NCBI RefSeq assembly: GCF_013314895.1
Contig: NZ_JABTYE010000001.1
Coordinates: forward strand, 343,479-407,478
DNA: 64,000 nucleotides
Reading direction: 5' to 3'
From: Cupriavidus gilardii
GTDB taxonomy: Bacteria > Pseudomonadota > Gammaproteobacteria > Burkholderiales > Burkholderiaceae
A program made the position numbers and the translations under genes. Positions 1 to 10,320 of this stretch are shown here, one piece after another; position 1 is the first letter of the stretch; each line of letters starts with the position of its first letter. Below the pieces are notes generated by a model, which was given only the letters and a program-made list of their open reading frames with translations, ran no database searches and had not been told where the DNA came from.

Positions 1-96
1 AGCATGATGAAGAAGCTCAAGGGCGGCGGCATGGCCAAGATGATGCGCTCGATGGGCGGAATGAAGGGCGGCATGAAGGGCCTGTTCAATCGCTGA
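1..96 (+). CDS. ffh: Signal recognition particle protein Ffh, C-terminal end (partial)
   Basis: The open frame entering from the left edge encodes the last 31 residues of a Met/Gly/Lys-rich tail (SMMKKLKGGGMAKMMRSM...) and stops at 94-96. Runs of Met with Lys and Gly are typical of the C-terminal M domain of Ffh, which binds 4.5S RNA and hydrophobic signal sequences during co-translational membrane targeting. Only the extreme end is present, so the GTPase NG domain lies outside the window. The identification rests on composition and the hpt neighbour and is good but not certain. Confidence 0.8.
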   Translation, partial: SMMKKLKGGGMAKMMRSMGGMKGGMKGLFNR

Positions 97-125
97 TCGG
101 CCGCCGAGCGAAGCCTGACCGCGCG

Positions 126-173
126 ACCGACCGCACCGACCGCAACAATCGCATCAATCGCATCACCGACCGC
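126..173. repeat. Degenerate 9-bp tandem repeat downstream of ffh
   Basis: About five consecutive 9-bp units: ACCGACCGC twice, then AACAATCGC, ATCAATCGC and ATCACCGAC. They lie 29 bases after the ffh stop and before hpt. The repeat is non-coding as far as I can see. It is one of several short repeats at gene boundaries in this window. Confidence 0.7.
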
Positions 174-235
174 GGCGCCTTGGCCCTTGGCCCGCTGCCG
201 CCGCAAAGAACACCGCCAGATCAGGACCGAACATC

Positions 236-781
236 ATGATGACTGCCGAACAGGCCCGCGAACTGTGGGCCAACTCCGAGGAAATCGTCAGCGCGCAGGC
301 CGTGCAGCAATCGCTGGACCGCATGGCGCGCGAGATCGCCGACAAGATGGGGGACCGCTTCCCGCTGGTGCTGTCGGTGATGGGCGGCGCCGTGGTGTTC
401 ACCGGCATGCTGCTGCCCAAGCTCGAATTCCCGCTGGAGTTCGACTACATCCACCTGTCCCGCTACAACAACAAGACCGTCGGTGGCGAGATGCAATGGC
501 GCGTGGCGCCGCGCGATTCGGTCAAGGACCGGACCGTGCTGGTGCTCGACGACATCCTCGACGAGGGCGAGACCATGGCGGCGATCCGCCAGCGCATCAT
601 GGACATGGGCGCGCGCGAGTTCTACGCCGCGGTGCTGTGCGAGAAGACGCTGGCGAAAGCCAAGCCGATGCATCCCGACTTCTGCGGCTTTACGGTGCCG
701 GACCGTTATGTGTTCGGTTGCGGCATGGACGCCAAGGGCTACTGGCGCAACCTCGGCACCATCCGCGCGCTGAAGGACTGA
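236..781 (+). CDS. hpt: Hypoxanthine/guanine phosphoribosyltransferase
   Basis: A 181-residue cytoplasmic type I phosphoribosyltransferase that converts hypoxanthine or guanine plus PRPP to IMP or GMP in purine salvage. The PRPP-binding motif is clear at residues 101-113 (VLVLDDILDEGET), with the conserved Asp-Asp pair at 105-106. A segment near 49-53 (MGGAV) fits the diphosphate loop. The length matches the family. ATG 236 is preceded by AGGA about 10 bases upstream; the next codon is also ATG, so the start could be 239. Base specificity (hypoxanthine, guanine or xanthine) cannot be read with confidence. Confidence 0.88.
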   Translation: MMTAEQARELWANSEEIVSAQAVQQSLDRMAREIADKMGDRFPLVLSVMGGAVVFTGMLLPKLEFPLEFDYIHLSRYNNKTVGGEMQWRVAPRDSVKDRTVLVLDDILDEGETMAAIRQRIMDMGAREFYAAVLCEKTLAKAKPMHPDFCGFTVPDRYVFGCGMDAKGYWRNLGTIRALKD

Positions 782-821
782 GCTGGCGCCGCCGCCGGTG
801 TCGCGCGTGGCCGGACGCGCC

Positions 822-1442
822 TCAGTGTCCGGCCGCCAGGATCGGCCACAGCGAACCGAGCAGCAGCAGGGCCATCGTCACGTTGAACACGCGCAGCACG
901 CGCGGGCGCGCCAGCCAGCGGCGCAGCGAGGCGCCGAACACCGCCCATACCGCCACGCTGGGCAGATTGATGATCGCCGACAGGCCGGCCAGCAGCAGGA
1001 CGTTGAGCCAGACATTCGGGTGCAGCACATAGGCGCTGCACGCGCCCACCGCCATCACCCACGCCTTCGGATTGACCCACTGGAATGCGGCCGCCTGCAG
1101 GAATCCCATCGGCCTGCCGACCTGGCGGTCCTGCACGCCGCCCGCGGTGGCCAGCTTCCAGGCCAGATAGACCAGATAGACGGTGGCCGCCACGCGCAGC
1201 ACCGGCCAGGTCCATGGCAGGGCCGTGAACAGCGAACCCAGTCCCAGCCCGATCAGCGCGATCATCAGGGCGAAACCGCTGCTGATGCCCAGCAGATGGG
1301 GAATGGTGCGAACAAAACCGAAATTGACGCCGGAGGCCAGCACCATCGTGTTGTTCGGTCCGGGCGTGATCGACGATACCAGCACGAAACCGCTGAACGC
1401 GGCAAATACGGCAGAGCCTGCCGCCATTTCCGACAGCGCCAT
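822..1442 (-). CDS. LysE/RhtB-family amino-acid exporter
   Basis: A 206-residue inner-membrane protein with about six hydrophobic segments. The family signature SSITPGPN lies at residues 23-30, in the first helix. LysE/RhtB proteins export amino acids or related small metabolites; the substrate here is unknown. I chose ATG 1442 because AGGAG lies six bases upstream; a longer frame to 1529 has no such site. It is monocistronic and convergent with hpt, 40 bases apart. A GTAC-rich palindromic element upstream (1489-1507) probably controls it. Confidence 0.88.
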   Translation of the reverse strand: MALSEMAAGSAVFAAFSGFVLVSSITPGPNNTMVLASGVNFGFVRTIPHLLGISSGFALMIALIGLGLGSLFTALPWTWPVLRVAATVYLVYLAWKLATAGGVQDRQVGRPMGFLQAAAFQWVNPKAWVMAVGACSAYVLHPNVWLNVLLLAGLSAIINLPSVAVWAVFGASLRRWLARPRVLRVFNVTMALLLLGSLWPILAAGH

Positions 1443-1488
1443 GGCAACTCCTGAAGGCAGGGGAAAGCGGCAGTCTAGCGCGGCGACC

Positions 1489-1507
1489 CTGTACAGTACC
1501 GGTACAG
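1489..1507 (-). promoter_or_regulatory. Putative operator upstream of the LysE-type exporter
   Basis: The 19 bases contain the perfect 10-bp palindrome GTACCGGTAC (1496-1505) overlapping a second GTAC...GTAC arrangement. On the minus strand a TAGACT hexamer (1472-1477) could be the -10, which would place this element over the -35 position of the exporter promoter. Overlapping GTAC half-sites are the kind of site used by dimeric regulators. MocR/GntR-type regulators are one possibility, since they often control LysE-type exporters, but no regulator gene lies nearby. Confidence 0.4.
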
Positions 1508-1606
1508 ATTCACCTGAAAAGCCCGGCACAGTGCTGCTGCCGGTTCGGCACAGATGGGAAGCGGCCGGCGGAAGTCACGCCTGCGAGTTCCACGGCCTGC
1601 GTTCCC

Positions 1607-2569
1607 TCAGCCTTCGCCCCGATACGGCGCTTCCCGCAGCCACTTGGTGGCGATCCACTTCTCGCCCTGCTCGACCGGCAGCCCGGCGTGCAGCGTGCGC
1701 TCGTCCAGCGTCCCGTCCTCGCCGAGATAGGCGAAGAACACCGCATTGCCCTTGACCGGATTGACGCGCAAACCCAGCTTCGGGAAGGCAGTCGCGCCGC
1801 CGGCGGGGACGTCGTTCAGATAGATCACCAGCGTCGCCATGCGCTGGCCGCCTACTCGCAACTGACGCGCCTCGCCCGGGCGCTGCGGATTGAAGAAGTC
1901 GTAGTGCGGCTGGTATTCGGCGCCGGGCTTGTAGTTCAGGATCTGCAGCCCTTCGCCCTGCTCCACCGGGACGCCGGTCACCGCGGCGATGCGCGCCTCC
2001 AGCGTTTCGATCAGCGGATGCTCGCCGACCTGGAACATCGCGCCCATGCTGGTGCGCGCATCGATCAGGTTTTCGTCGCCGGTATCGGGATTGACCACCG
2101 GCGAGCGCGCCAGCCGGCCGCGCGATAGCGCGATCAGCGCATCGCATTCGTCCGGCATCAGCAGCCGCTGGAACAGCGCGATGCGCGGCGATTCCAGCGC
2201 AAACAGTACCGGCACGTCACGGCCGTCGCCGGCGGGCAGGGCGTTGGGAGAACGGATGGGGCAGCCCGCTGCGTCGGCGCGCTGCGCGCTACCTGCGGTG
2301 ACTTCGGCAGCGGTCTCGGCCTTCGACGTCCGGGACGGCGACGGACCCGACCGCGGGCCGGCTGCACCGGGTCGGGCAGAGACGCCGGCAAACGCGGCCT
2401 GCACCGTGGCCCGCGCAAAGGCGGCATCGTAGCCGGACTGGCACATGGAACGCACCAGCGCATCGGCGCCGAAGCCTTGCGCGATATGCCGGGCCAGCCA
2501 GCGTTCCAGTTCGGGCGACGAAGTGGCGTAGCCGGTCTTGCCGGCCGCCGGATGCGAGCGGGAAGTCAT
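1607..2569 (-). CDS. 2OG-Fe(II) oxygenase, prolyl 4-hydroxylase-like
   Basis: A 320-residue protein whose C-terminal 180 residues form a prolyl-4-hydroxylase-type double-stranded beta-helix. The iron ligands are visible as H222 and D224 (QPHYDFF) and H294 (TLHAGLP), with K304 positioned to bind 2-oxoglutarate. The N-terminal 120 residues are Ala/Ser/Pro-rich and linker-like after a short helical region. Proteins of this class hydroxylate prolyl or other side chains using O2 and 2-oxoglutarate; the substrate is unknown. ATG 2569 overlaps the stop of the upstream lytic transglycosylase gene as ATGA, so the two are probably translationally coupled. A longer frame to 2752 is unlikely. Confidence 0.85.
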   Translation of the reverse strand: MTSRSHPAAGKTGYATSSPELERWLARHIAQGFGADALVRSMCQSGYDAAFARATVQAAFAGVSARPGAAGPRSGPSPSRTSKAETAAEVTAGSAQRADAAGCPIRSPNALPAGDGRDVPVLFALESPRIALFQRLLMPDECDALIALSRGRLARSPVVNPDTGDENLIDARTSMGAMFQVGEHPLIETLEARIAAVTGVPVEQGEGLQILNYKPGAEYQPHYDFFNPQRPGEARQLRVGGQRMATLVIYLNDVPAGGATAFPKLGLRVNPVKGNAVFFAYLGEDGTLDERTLHAGLPVEQGEKWIATKWLREAPYRGEG

Positions 2570-3390
2570 GACGGATCGGACAGGCGGGTGGGCGGGAACG
2601 CAGCGGGGCTGCCGAGGGATCGGGGCGGCAGCAGGCGCGCGGCGGTAACGCTCGCACGGCCGGGGTCGGTTGCGGCAGCCGCCAACGCGCCGTTGGGCTC
2701 GGTAGCGCTCGCCACGGTGGCTGCGGCTTCGGCCTCTTGCCAGCGCTTCCACGCGGCCAGCACCGCGTTCGGATAGTCCGCGCGGCCGCGGCTGCCGTTG
2801 TAGCGGCCCAGCGCCAGAAACAGATCGCCGGACTCGCGGTCCAGGTAGTGGCGCAGGATGGTACAGCCGTAGCGCAGATTGCTCTGCAGATGGAACAGCT
2901 TGCGGGCGTCGCCATCGCCGATGGTGCGCACCCAGAACGGCATCACCTGCATCAGCCCGCGCGCGCCGGCCGTGCTGATCGCGTACTTGCGGAAGTTGCT
3001 CTCGACCTGGATCAGGCCGAGCACCAGCGCGGGCTCGAGCCCGGCTCGCCGGGCCTCGTAGTAGACCGTCTCGACGAGCTCGGTGCGGATCGGCGCCTCG
3101 GGAATGCGCCGCTCGAGGCGGCGCGACATTTCGGCGACCCAGCGCAGATAGGCCTGCCGCTCGCCGGCGGAGGCGAATACCGGCCGGGCGGGCCGCGCAT
3201 CGGCGATCGCCGCGGCCAGCGCGCCGCGCACCGCGTCGGCCAGCTGCTCTTCACGCTGGGCGCCGGCGTGCACGGCTGGCGCGGTCAGCAGCAACGCCAG
3301 CGCGGACAACAGTACCGAGGCCAGCATCGCCCGCCCCGGCCACCGGCGCGGGCACGGCGCCGCGATGGCGGCGCATCGCGGCGGCTGCAT
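2566..3390 (-). CDS. Lytic transglycosylase, SLT domain
   Basis: A 274-residue exported murein lytic transglycosylase that cleaves the MurNAc-GlcNAc bond to give anhydro-muropeptides. The SLT fold is seen from about residue 115, with catalytic Glu130 in LIQVESNF, the GLMQVMP motif at 145-151 and ALGRYNGS near 193-200. ATG 3390 gives an Arg-rich n-region followed by a hydrophobic stretch (22-42, ending PAVHA), a normal signal peptide. ATG 3327 would begin inside the hydrophobic core, and the frame to 3462 would overlap proS. The gene starts five bases after the proS stop and overlaps the oxygenase gene, so the three probably form an operon. Confidence 0.87.
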   Translation of the reverse strand: MQPPRCAAIAAPCPRRWPGRAMLASVLLSALALLLTAPAVHAGAQREEQLADAVRGALAAAIADARPARPVFASAGERQAYLRWVAEMSRRLERRIPEAPIRTELVETVYYEARRAGLEPALVLGLIQVESNFRKYAISTAGARGLMQVMPFWVRTIGDGDARKLFHLQSNLRYGCTILRHYLDRESGDLFLALGRYNGSRGRADYPNAVLAAWKRWQEAEAAATVASATEPNGALAAAATDPGRASVTAARLLPPRSLGSPAAFPPTRLSDPS

Positions 3391-3394
3391 TGCC

Positions 3395-5122
3395 TCAGTC
3401 GGCCAGAAGCTTGCGGACATGCCCGACGATGTCGGCCACTGCCACGCGGCTTGCCTCGGCATCGCGCCGGCCCTGGTACTCGACCTGGCCTTCCTTCAGG
3501 CCGCGGTCGCCGACCACCACGCGGTGCGGCACGCCGATCAGCTCCCAGTCGGCGAACATCACGCCCGGGCGCTCGCCGCGGTCGTCCAGGATCGCGTCGA
3601 CGCCCGCAGCCAGCAGCTCGGCATGGATGCGGTCGGCCTCGGCCTTGACCGCTTCCGAACGGTCGTAGCCGACCGGGCACACCACCACCTGGAACGGCGC
3701 GATCGCGTCCGGCCAGATGATGCCGCGCTCGTCGTAGTTCTGTTCGATCGCCGCGCCGACGATACGGGTCACGCCGATGCCGTAGCAGCCCATCTGCATC
3801 GGCTGGGTCTTGCCGTTCTCGTCGAGAAAGGTCGCGTTCATCGCCGCCGAATAGCGCGTGCCCAGCATGAACACGTGGCCGACCTCGATGCCGCGGCAGA
3901 TCGCCAGCCGGCCCTTGCCGTCGGGCGAGGCGTCGCCCGCCACCACGTTGCGCAGGTCCGCCACGAGGGGCTCGGGCAGGTCGCGGCCCCAGTTGACGCC
4001 GGTCAGGTGATAGTCGCGCTCGTTGGCGCCGCAGACGAAGTCGCTCATGTTGGCGACGGTGCGGTCGGCCACCACCTTGATCGGCGCCTTCGCACCGATC
4101 GGGCCCAGGTAGCCCGGCGGCGTGCCGAAGGTCGCAACGATCTCTGCCTCGGTGGCAAAGCGGAACTCGGCCAGGCCAGGCACCTTGGACGCCTTGATCT
4201 CGTTCAGGTCGTGATCGCCGCGCAGCAGCAGCAGCCAGATCTGCGCGGGCTGCCCTTCGGCGCCGTCGGTCGCCAGCACGATCGACTTGACGGTGCGCTC
4301 CAGCGGGATGCCAAGCAGCTCGGCGACGTCCTCGCACTTGGCCTTGCCCGGCGTGGGCGTGCGCGTCAGCGCCTCGCGCGCCGGCGCACGCTCGGCCACC
4401 AGCGGCAGGGCCTCGGCGGCCTCCATATTGGCCGCGTAGTCCGACTCGGGGCAATAGACGATCGCGTCCTCGCCGGTGTCGGCGATCACGTGGAACTCGT
4501 GCGATCCGGAGCCGCCGATCGCGCCGTTGTCGGCCGCCACCGCGCGGAATTCCAGGCCGAAGCGCTGGAAGATGCGGATATAGGCGTCGTACATCTTGCG
4601 GTACGAGACCTTCATCGCTTCCTCGTCCCGATCGAAGGAATAAGCGTCCTTCATCGTGAACTCGCGCCCGCGCATGATGCCGAAGCGCGGCCGGCGCTCG
4701 TCGCGGAACTTGGTCTGGATCTGGTACAGGTTCAGCGGCAGCTGCTTGTAGCTGCGGATCTCGGTGCGGACGATGTCGGTGACCACCTCTTCCGAGGTCG
4801 GCTGCAGCACGAAGTCGCGCTCATGGCGGTCCTTCAGGCGCAGCAGCTCGGCGCCCATCTTGTCCCAGCGGCCGGTCTCCTGCCACAGCTCGGCCGGCTG
4901 CACGAACGGCATCAGCAGTTCGACGGCGCCGGCGCGGTTCATCTCCTCGCGGACGATCTGCTCGATCTTGCGGATCACGCGCATGCCGACTGGCATATAG
5001 CTATAGATGCCGGCACCCAGCTTCTTGATCATGCCGGCGCGCATCATTAGCTTGTGCGAGACGATCTCGGCGTCGGCGGGGGCTTCCTTGAGAGTGGAAA
5101 TGAAGAATTGCGAAGCTTTCAT
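3395..5122 (-). CDS. proS: Prolyl-tRNA synthetase
   Basis: A 575-residue cytoplasmic class IIa aminoacyl-tRNA synthetase that charges tRNA-Pro. The length and order fit the bacterial form with an editing insertion: N-terminal catalytic part with motif 2 ([10 protein letters not shown]), a YbaK-like editing insert at roughly 230-390, motif 3 ([11 protein letters not shown]) and a C-terminal anticodon-binding domain. ATG 5122 gives the conserved start MKASQFF; the frame extends to 5215 but the extension looks non-coding. It is divergent from rppH and first in the run proS - lytic transglycosylase - oxygenase. Confidence 0.96.
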   Translation of the reverse strand: MKASQFFISTLKEAPADAEIVSHKLMMRAGMIKKLGAGIYSYMPVGMRVIRKIEQIVREEMNRAGAVELLMPFVQPAELWQETGRWDKMGAELLRLKDRHERDFVLQPTSEEVVTDIVRTEIRSYKQLPLNLYQIQTKFRDERRPRFGIMRGREFTMKDAYSFDRDEEAMKVSYRKMYDAYIRIFQRFGLEFRAVAADNGAIGGSGSHEFHVIADTGEDAIVYCPESDYAANMEAAEALPLVAERAPAREALTRTPTPGKAKCEDVAELLGIPLERTVKSIVLATDGAEGQPAQIWLLLLRGDHDLNEIKASKVPGLAEFRFATEAEIVATFGTPPGYLGPIGAKAPIKVVADRTVANMSDFVCGANERDYHLTGVNWGRDLPEPLVADLRNVVAGDASPDGKGRLAICRGIEVGHVFMLGTRYSAAMNATFLDENGKTQPMQMGCYGIGVTRIVGAAIEQNYDERGIIWPDAIAPFQVVVCPVGYDRSEAVKAEADRIHAELLAAGVDAILDDRGERPGVMFADWELIGVPHRVVVGDRGLKEGQVEYQGRRDAEASRVAVADIVGHVRKLLAD

Positions 5123-5308
5123 CCGTGGCTTTCGGTTGGGACAGCGCGCGCGGCGCGGATCGATGGGAAAAGGCGTAAGGGGGAAACGGGGCCCAAAAAA
5201 AGCAGGCGGGGACACGGTGCGTGGACCGGCGAAAGGCGCCTGAAACGACGCATTTCGTCGGGGAAAACCAGCACCTCGGGCCGCCCCGGACGGACCCTGC
5301 GCTTCCTT

Positions 5309-5314
5309 TATAAT
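5309..5314 (+). promoter_or_regulatory. Consensus -10 element for rppH
   Basis: A perfect TATAAT hexamer lies 33 bases before the rppH ATG, in the proS/rppH divergent region. No good -35 hexamer is seen at the usual distance. A transcript from here would have a short leader of about 25 bases. Confidence 0.5.
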
Positions 5315-5346
5315 CGACGTAATTCTAAAGGATTCGAGGTGCAGTC

Positions 5347-6006
5347 ATGCTCGATCGTGAAGGCTTTCGCCCGAACGTCGGCATCATCCTCATCAACGCA
5401 CGGAACGAGGTGTTCTGGGGCAAGCGAATCGGCGAACATTCTTGGCAGTTTCCGCAAGGCGGCATCAAATACGGCGAGACGCCGGAACAGGCGATGTACC
5501 GCGAACTGCATGAAGAGGTCGGACTGCTGCCCGAGCACGTCAGGATCGTCGGTCGCACGCGCGACTGGCTGCGTTACGAGGTGCCGGACAAGTTCATACG
5601 CCGCGAAATTCGCGGGCATTACAAGGGGCAGAAACAGATCTGGTTCCTGCTGCGCATGGCGGCGCGCGATTGCGATATCTGCCTGCGTGCCACCGACCAC
5701 CCGGAATTCGACGCCTGGCGCTGGAGCCAGTACTGGGTGCCGCTCGACGCGGTGATCGAATTCAAGCGCGAGGTCTACCAGATGGCGCTGACGGAACTGT
5801 CGCGCTTTCTGCATCGCGGCCAGCGGGCGCCGCTGAGTCCCTATGGCAACCACCATGCCGGGACCCATGGCAACCCCGGCCGCGCCGGCGGCCAACGCGC
5901 GGGCCGGCAAGGCCCGGGCAATGCGCCGGCCGCCAGCCAGCCGTCCCCTACCCTGACGCAGCCGGAATCGCCGGTCTGCGTCCAAACGCGGAGCACTGAT
6001 GACTAA
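5347..6006 (+). CDS. rppH: RNA pyrophosphohydrolase RppH (Nudix)
   Basis: A 219-residue Nudix hydrolase that removes pyrophosphate from 5'-triphosphate mRNA and so triggers RNase E-dependent decay. The start [15 protein letters not shown] is characteristic of RppH, and the Nudix box occupies residues 38-60 with the REXXEE core (RELHEE). The core ends near residue 165. The last 50 residues are Gly/Pro/Arg-rich and low in complexity, a longer tail than the enteric enzyme has. The end overlaps the next gene by 8 bases. A consensus -10 lies upstream. Confidence 0.94.
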   Translation: MLDREGFRPNVGIILINARNEVFWGKRIGEHSWQFPQGGIKYGETPEQAMYRELHEEVGLLPEHVRIVGRTRDWLRYEVPDKFIRREIRGHYKGQKQIWFLLRMAARDCDICLRATDHPEFDAWRWSQYWVPLDAVIEFKREVYQMALTELSRFLHRGQRAPLSPYGNHHAGTHGNPGRAGGQRAGRQGPGNAPAASQPSPTLTQPESPVCVQTRSTDD

Positions 6007-6637
6007 ACCCGCCGGCTTCGGCCGACGCCACGCCGGCAGCGCGATCCCCCGGGGTCTGGCTGCCGGGCTTGCCACGCTGTTCGCGCTCGCCCTGGTGAGC
6101 GCGTGTTCGACGAGCACCGAGACGCCCAAGCGCGCCGCCCAGCTGGAAGCAGAGGACGAAGAAGAACCCGTCTTTCTGCTCGACCGGCTCGCTTCCAAGG
6201 GCTTTCAGGAGGCCGCGACCAAGCTGCCGCCGCCTCCAGCCGATGCCGATCTGCTGCCGTTCGACGTCAGCACCACCGGGCGCCTGTCGTTCGCGGTGGA
6301 CGCCAGGTCGGTCACGGTCGGCGAAGACGGCGCGGTGCGCTACACCGCGGTGGTCACCAGCCCGACCGGCGTACGCAACATCAGCTACGAAGGGGTGCGC
6401 TGCGACGTGTTCCAGCGCAAGCTGTTCGCCACCATGCCGCCCGGCAGCAAGACGTGGGTGCCGAACCAGAGCGCGGGCGCCGAGCAATGGCGGCCGATGA
6501 GCACCAGCGTGCGGAACAGCTATGCGGCCACGCTGGCGGCCGAGTATCTGTGCGACGGACGCGCAGTGGCGGGCAAGAGCGAAGATATCGTCCGCGCGAT
6601 CCGCGACGGCGTTGCGCGCCAGGGCGCGTACAGGTAA
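5999..6637 (+). CDS. CNP1-like family lipoprotein
   Basis: A 212-residue predicted lipoprotein: an Arg-containing n-region, a hydrophobic segment at 20-34, and a lipobox (LVSAC) with the lipidated Cys at 36. An acidic run (EAEDEEEP) follows. The mature part has a compact beta-rich domain with two Cys residues, and resembles the CNP1-like family known mainly from beta-proteobacteria, whose function is not established. It overlaps rppH by 8 bases, so the two are probably cotranscribed. No enzymatic motif is visible. Confidence 0.72.
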   Translation: MTKPAGFGRRHAGSAIPRGLAAGLATLFALALVSACSTSTETPKRAAQLEAEDEEEPVFLLDRLASKGFQEAATKLPPPPADADLLPFDVSTTGRLSFAVDARSVTVGEDGAVRYTAVVTSPTGVRNISYEGVRCDVFQRKLFATMPPGSKTWVPNQSAGAEQWRPMSTSVRNSYAATLAAEYLCDGRAVAGKSEDIVRAIRDGVARQGAYR

Positions 6638-6731
6638 GGCGCATTTCCGGGACGTAACGGTCAGGGTCGAAGCCGAGAGGGCGGCGAGTTGCCATCCTTG
6701 CCGGCCTTGCCCTGCCGATCCGCCCCGCCGC

Positions 6732-7856
6732 TCAGACCAGCACCAGGTTGTCCCGGTGAATCAGCTCGGGCTCGTTCAGATGGCCGAGCACCGATTCGAT
6801 CTCCGATGACGGCTTGCGGGCGATCAGCCGCGCCTCGGCGCTCGAATAGTTGGTCAGGCCGCGCGCGACCTCGCGCCCCTGGGCGTCGACGCAGGCGATG
6901 ACCTCGCCGCGCGCGAACTCACCCTGCACCTCCACCACGCCGATCGGCAGCAGCGACTTGCCGCCCGCGGTCAGCTTGTCGACTGCGCCGGCATCGATGA
7001 CGACGCGGCCGCGCAACTGCAGATGGTCGGCCATCCATTGCTTGCGCGCAGTCAGTCGCCCGGTCGGCGCCAGCAGTTGCGTGCCAATCGCCTCGCCGCC
7101 GGCCAGCCGCGCCAGCACGTCGGCCTCGCGTCCCGACGCGATCACGGTATGCGCGCCGGACTTGGCGGCGCGCTTGGCCGCCAGGATCTTGGTCAGCATG
7201 CCGCCGCGGCCGATCGCGGTACCGGCACCGCCGGCCATTGCCTCGAGTTCGAGCGTGCCGGCCAGCGCCTCGTGGACGAACTCGGCGGCCGGGTCCTTGC
7301 GCGGATCGGCGGTGTAGAGCCCCCGCTGGTCGGTCAGGATCACCAGTGCATCGCCCTCGATCAGGTTGGTCACCAGCGCGCCCAGCGTATCGTTGTCGCC
7401 GAACTTGATTTCATCGGTGACGACCGTGTCGTTCTCGTTGATGATCGGCACTACGCCAAGCCCGAGCAGCGTCAGCAGCGTCGAGCGGGCATTCAGATAG
7501 CGCTCGCGGTCGGCCAGGTCGGCATGGGTCAGCAACACCTGCGCGGTGCGGATGCCATAGCGGCCGAACTGGCTTTCGTAGACCTGCGCCAAACCCATCT
7601 GCCCGACTGCGGCGGCCGCCTGCAGCTCGTGGATCTCGCGCGGACGGCGTACCCACCCCAGCCGCTGCATGCCTTCGGCGATCGCCCCCGAACTGACCAG
7701 CACGACTTCCTTGCCGGCGGTGCGCAGCTTGGCGATCTGCGCCGCCCAGCGGGCGATGGCGTCGTGGTCCAGCCCCTTGCCGTCATTGGTGACGAGGCTC
7801 GATCCGACCTTGACGACGATGCGCCTGGCCTGCGCGATGACCGATTGGGTGGGCAA
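6732..7856 (-). CDS. proB: Glutamate 5-kinase
   Basis: A 374-residue enzyme that phosphorylates glutamate to gamma-glutamyl phosphate, the first and feedback-regulated step of proline synthesis. An amino-acid-kinase domain begins with [10 protein letters not shown] (11-20) and a PUA domain occupies the C-terminal third. No ATG is available near the conserved start. The best start is TTG 7856, preceded by AGGAG at six bases, giving [12 protein letters not shown]; longer in-frame readings run into unrelated sequence. It lies 86 bases after obgE on the same strand and is probably cotranscribed with it. Confidence 0.93.
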   Translation of the reverse strand: MPTQSVIAQARRIVVKVGSSLVTNDGKGLDHDAIARWAAQIAKLRTAGKEVVLVSSGAIAEGMQRLGWVRRPREIHELQAAAAVGQMGLAQVYESQFGRYGIRTAQVLLTHADLADRERYLNARSTLLTLLGLGVVPIINENDTVVTDEIKFGDNDTLGALVTNLIEGDALVILTDQRGLYTADPRKDPAAEFVHEALAGTLELEAMAGGAGTAIGRGGMLTKILAAKRAAKSGAHTVIASGREADVLARLAGGEAIGTQLLAPTGRLTARKQWMADHLQLRGRVVIDAGAVDKLTAGGKSLLPIGVVEVQGEFARGEVIACVDAQGREVARGLTNYSSAEARLIARKPSSEIESVLGHLNEPELIHRDNLVLV

Positions 7857-7942
7857 CTCTGTCTCCTGAAATGGGGTCGTGCCGGGCAAGGATCCGGCGC
7901 GGAAGTTCGGCGCGAGGATGCAGGGAGATATTCGGCGCGAGA

Positions 7943-9082
<1,140 letters not shown>

Positions 9083-9123
9083 TCAGGCGCTGCCGGCGGC
9101 GGGCGACGTTCGACATTGTCGCC

Positions 9124-9158
9124 AGAAAAGAAAAAGCCCCGCAAGGGTTGCGGGGCCT
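9124..9158 (-). terminator. Rho-independent terminator after rpmA
   Basis: On the minus strand the stem pairs GGCCCCGCAA with TTGCGGGGC around a three-base loop and is followed by TTTTTCTTTTCT. It lies directly downstream of rpmA and upstream of obgE, so it probably ends or attenuates the rplU-rpmA transcript. Confidence 0.8.
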
Positions 9159-9177
9159 TCGTGCTGCAAGGCAGTGG

Positions 9178-9438
9178 TCAGGCTGCCGGAACGACGCTGA
9201 CCTGCTGCTTCTTGGCAGCGCCCTTGACGGCGAACTTCACGTGGCCGTCAACCAGGGCGAAGAGGGTGTGGTCCTTGCCCACGCCGACGTTCTCGCCGGC
9301 ATGCACGCGGGTACCGCGCTGGCGGATGATGATGCCGCCGGCGTTGATGGCCTGGCCACCAAACACCTTCACGCCCAGACGCTTCGATTCGGAATCGCGG
9401 CCGTTCCGTGTGGAACCGCCGCCTTTTTTCTGTGCCAT
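9178..9438 (-). CDS. rpmA: 50S ribosomal protein L27
   Basis: An 86-residue ribosomal protein of the large subunit near the peptidyl-transferase centre. The start [16 protein letters not shown] and the core [10 protein letters not shown] are diagnostic. AGGAG lies seven bases before the ATG. It follows rplU by 66 bases and precedes a strong terminator. Confidence 0.97.
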   Translation of the reverse strand: MAQKKGGGSTRNGRDSESKRLGVKVFGGQAINAGGIIIRQRGTRVHAGENVGVGKDHTLFALVDGHVKFAVKGAAKKQQVSVVPAA

Positions 9439-9504
9439 GACTTAACTCCTGTCGCTATACCTGAATGTCGCTCGATTTGCTGTCTCGTTGCCGTCCGCGT
9501 GGAC

Positions 9505-9816
9505 TCAGGCAACGATCGCTTCGATGCGCAGTTCGGTGTAATTCTGGCGATGGCCTTGACGCTTCTGGTAATGCTTGCGACGGCGCATCTTGAAGATCTT
9601 CACCTTGTCGTGACGACCTTGGGAGATAACGGTAGCTTTGACGGAAGCCCCGCTGACCAGCGGCGTACCAAACTTGATCTGGTCGCCAGCGCCCACTGCG
9701 AGCACTTGGTCGAGCGTGATTTCTGCGCCAATGTCTGCCGGTATCTGTTCTACTTTCAGTTTTTCGCCAGCAGCAACCTTGTATTGCTTGCCGCCGGTTT
9801 TTACGACCGCGTACAT
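9505..9816 (-). CDS. rplU: 50S ribosomal protein L21
   Basis: A 103-residue large-subunit protein that binds 23S rRNA. The start [14 protein letters not shown] and the basic C-terminal segment [16 protein letters not shown] are typical. I used ATG 9816; the frame extends to 9939 but the extension is not conserved-looking. A sigma-70-type promoter lies about 150 bases upstream at 9967-9995. Confidence 0.97.
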   Translation of the reverse strand: MYAVVKTGGKQYKVAAGEKLKVEQIPADIGAEITLDQVLAVGAGDQIKFGTPLVSGASVKATVISQGRHDKVKIFKMRRRKHYQKRQGHRQNYTELRIEAIVA

Positions 9817-9966
9817 TGTCGAACCTCTCGATGTGAATAAACGCCCAAAAGCCAGCACTGGCGCGGCTTCGCGGCTAGGCGAAGCGGCCATGCAACGCGC
9901 TTTCGGCCCGGTTATCTCCCGCCGGCACGGACGCAACAACAGCAGTTCAGCCGGAGGAAACTCGGC

Positions 9967-9995
9967 ATTCTATACGAGCAGCGGGAAAAGTGCAA
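9967..9995 (-). promoter_or_regulatory. Putative promoter of rplU-rpmA
   Basis: On the minus strand TTGCAC (9990-9995) and TAGAAT (9967-9972) are separated by exactly 17 bases. Position and spacing fit a sigma-70 promoter for the ribosomal protein pair, giving a leader of about 145 bases. Confidence 0.55.
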
Positions 9996-10051
9996 AGAAA
10001 ACAAACACATAGCCCCGCAGGGGCGGGCAATGCACTTGCCGGAGCCGGTGG

Positions 10052-10162
10052 TCAGGTGGCCTCAGCCAGCAGGAATCCCGCCAGAGCGGCGAAGGCGACC
10101 CACCACGCGAGGCGGCGGGACGGACGGCGGCCATGGCCATCGGGAGCGGCGGGCTTCTTCAT
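10052..10162 (-). CDS. Possible 36-residue membrane microprotein
   Basis: A short frame encodes a basic N-terminus (MKKPAAPDGHGRRPSRR) followed by a single hydrophobic segment (LAWWVAFAALAGFLLA) and a charged end, the layout of a single-pass small membrane protein. It lies between rplU and ispB. Upstream on the minus strand there is a TATAAT nine bases before the ATG and no clear ribosome site. Downstream there is a short GC hairpin at 10012-10024 followed by a T-rich stretch. I do not recognise a family. It could be chance in GC-rich DNA. Confidence 0.3.
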   Translation of the reverse strand: MKKPAAPDGHGRRPSRRLAWWVAFAALAGFLLAEAT

Positions 10163-10288
10163 GCGCGCATTATAGGCGTCAGGCCGCGGCCGCCCCGACT
10201 TCGCCAGGTGGCCACCGAACGCGGCGGGCAGGCCCGAACCGCGCCGCAATCGCGCGCACGGCAAGCCATCTGGACACGGCCATCGCAT

Positions 10289-10294
10289 ATAATC
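10289..10294 (+). promoter_or_regulatory. Consensus -10 element for ispB
   Basis: A perfect TATAAT lies 26 bases before the proposed TTG start of ispB. No convincing -35 is seen at 17 bases. The predicted leader is about 20 bases, which supports the short start. Confidence 0.5.
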
Positions 10295-10320
10295 GCTCGT
10301 TCTGCGTAACGGTGATCATC

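Noticed and set aside
3365..5050. Long plus-strand frame antisense to proS
   Set aside because: Same GC-driven shadow pattern; proS motifs on the minus strand are unambiguous.
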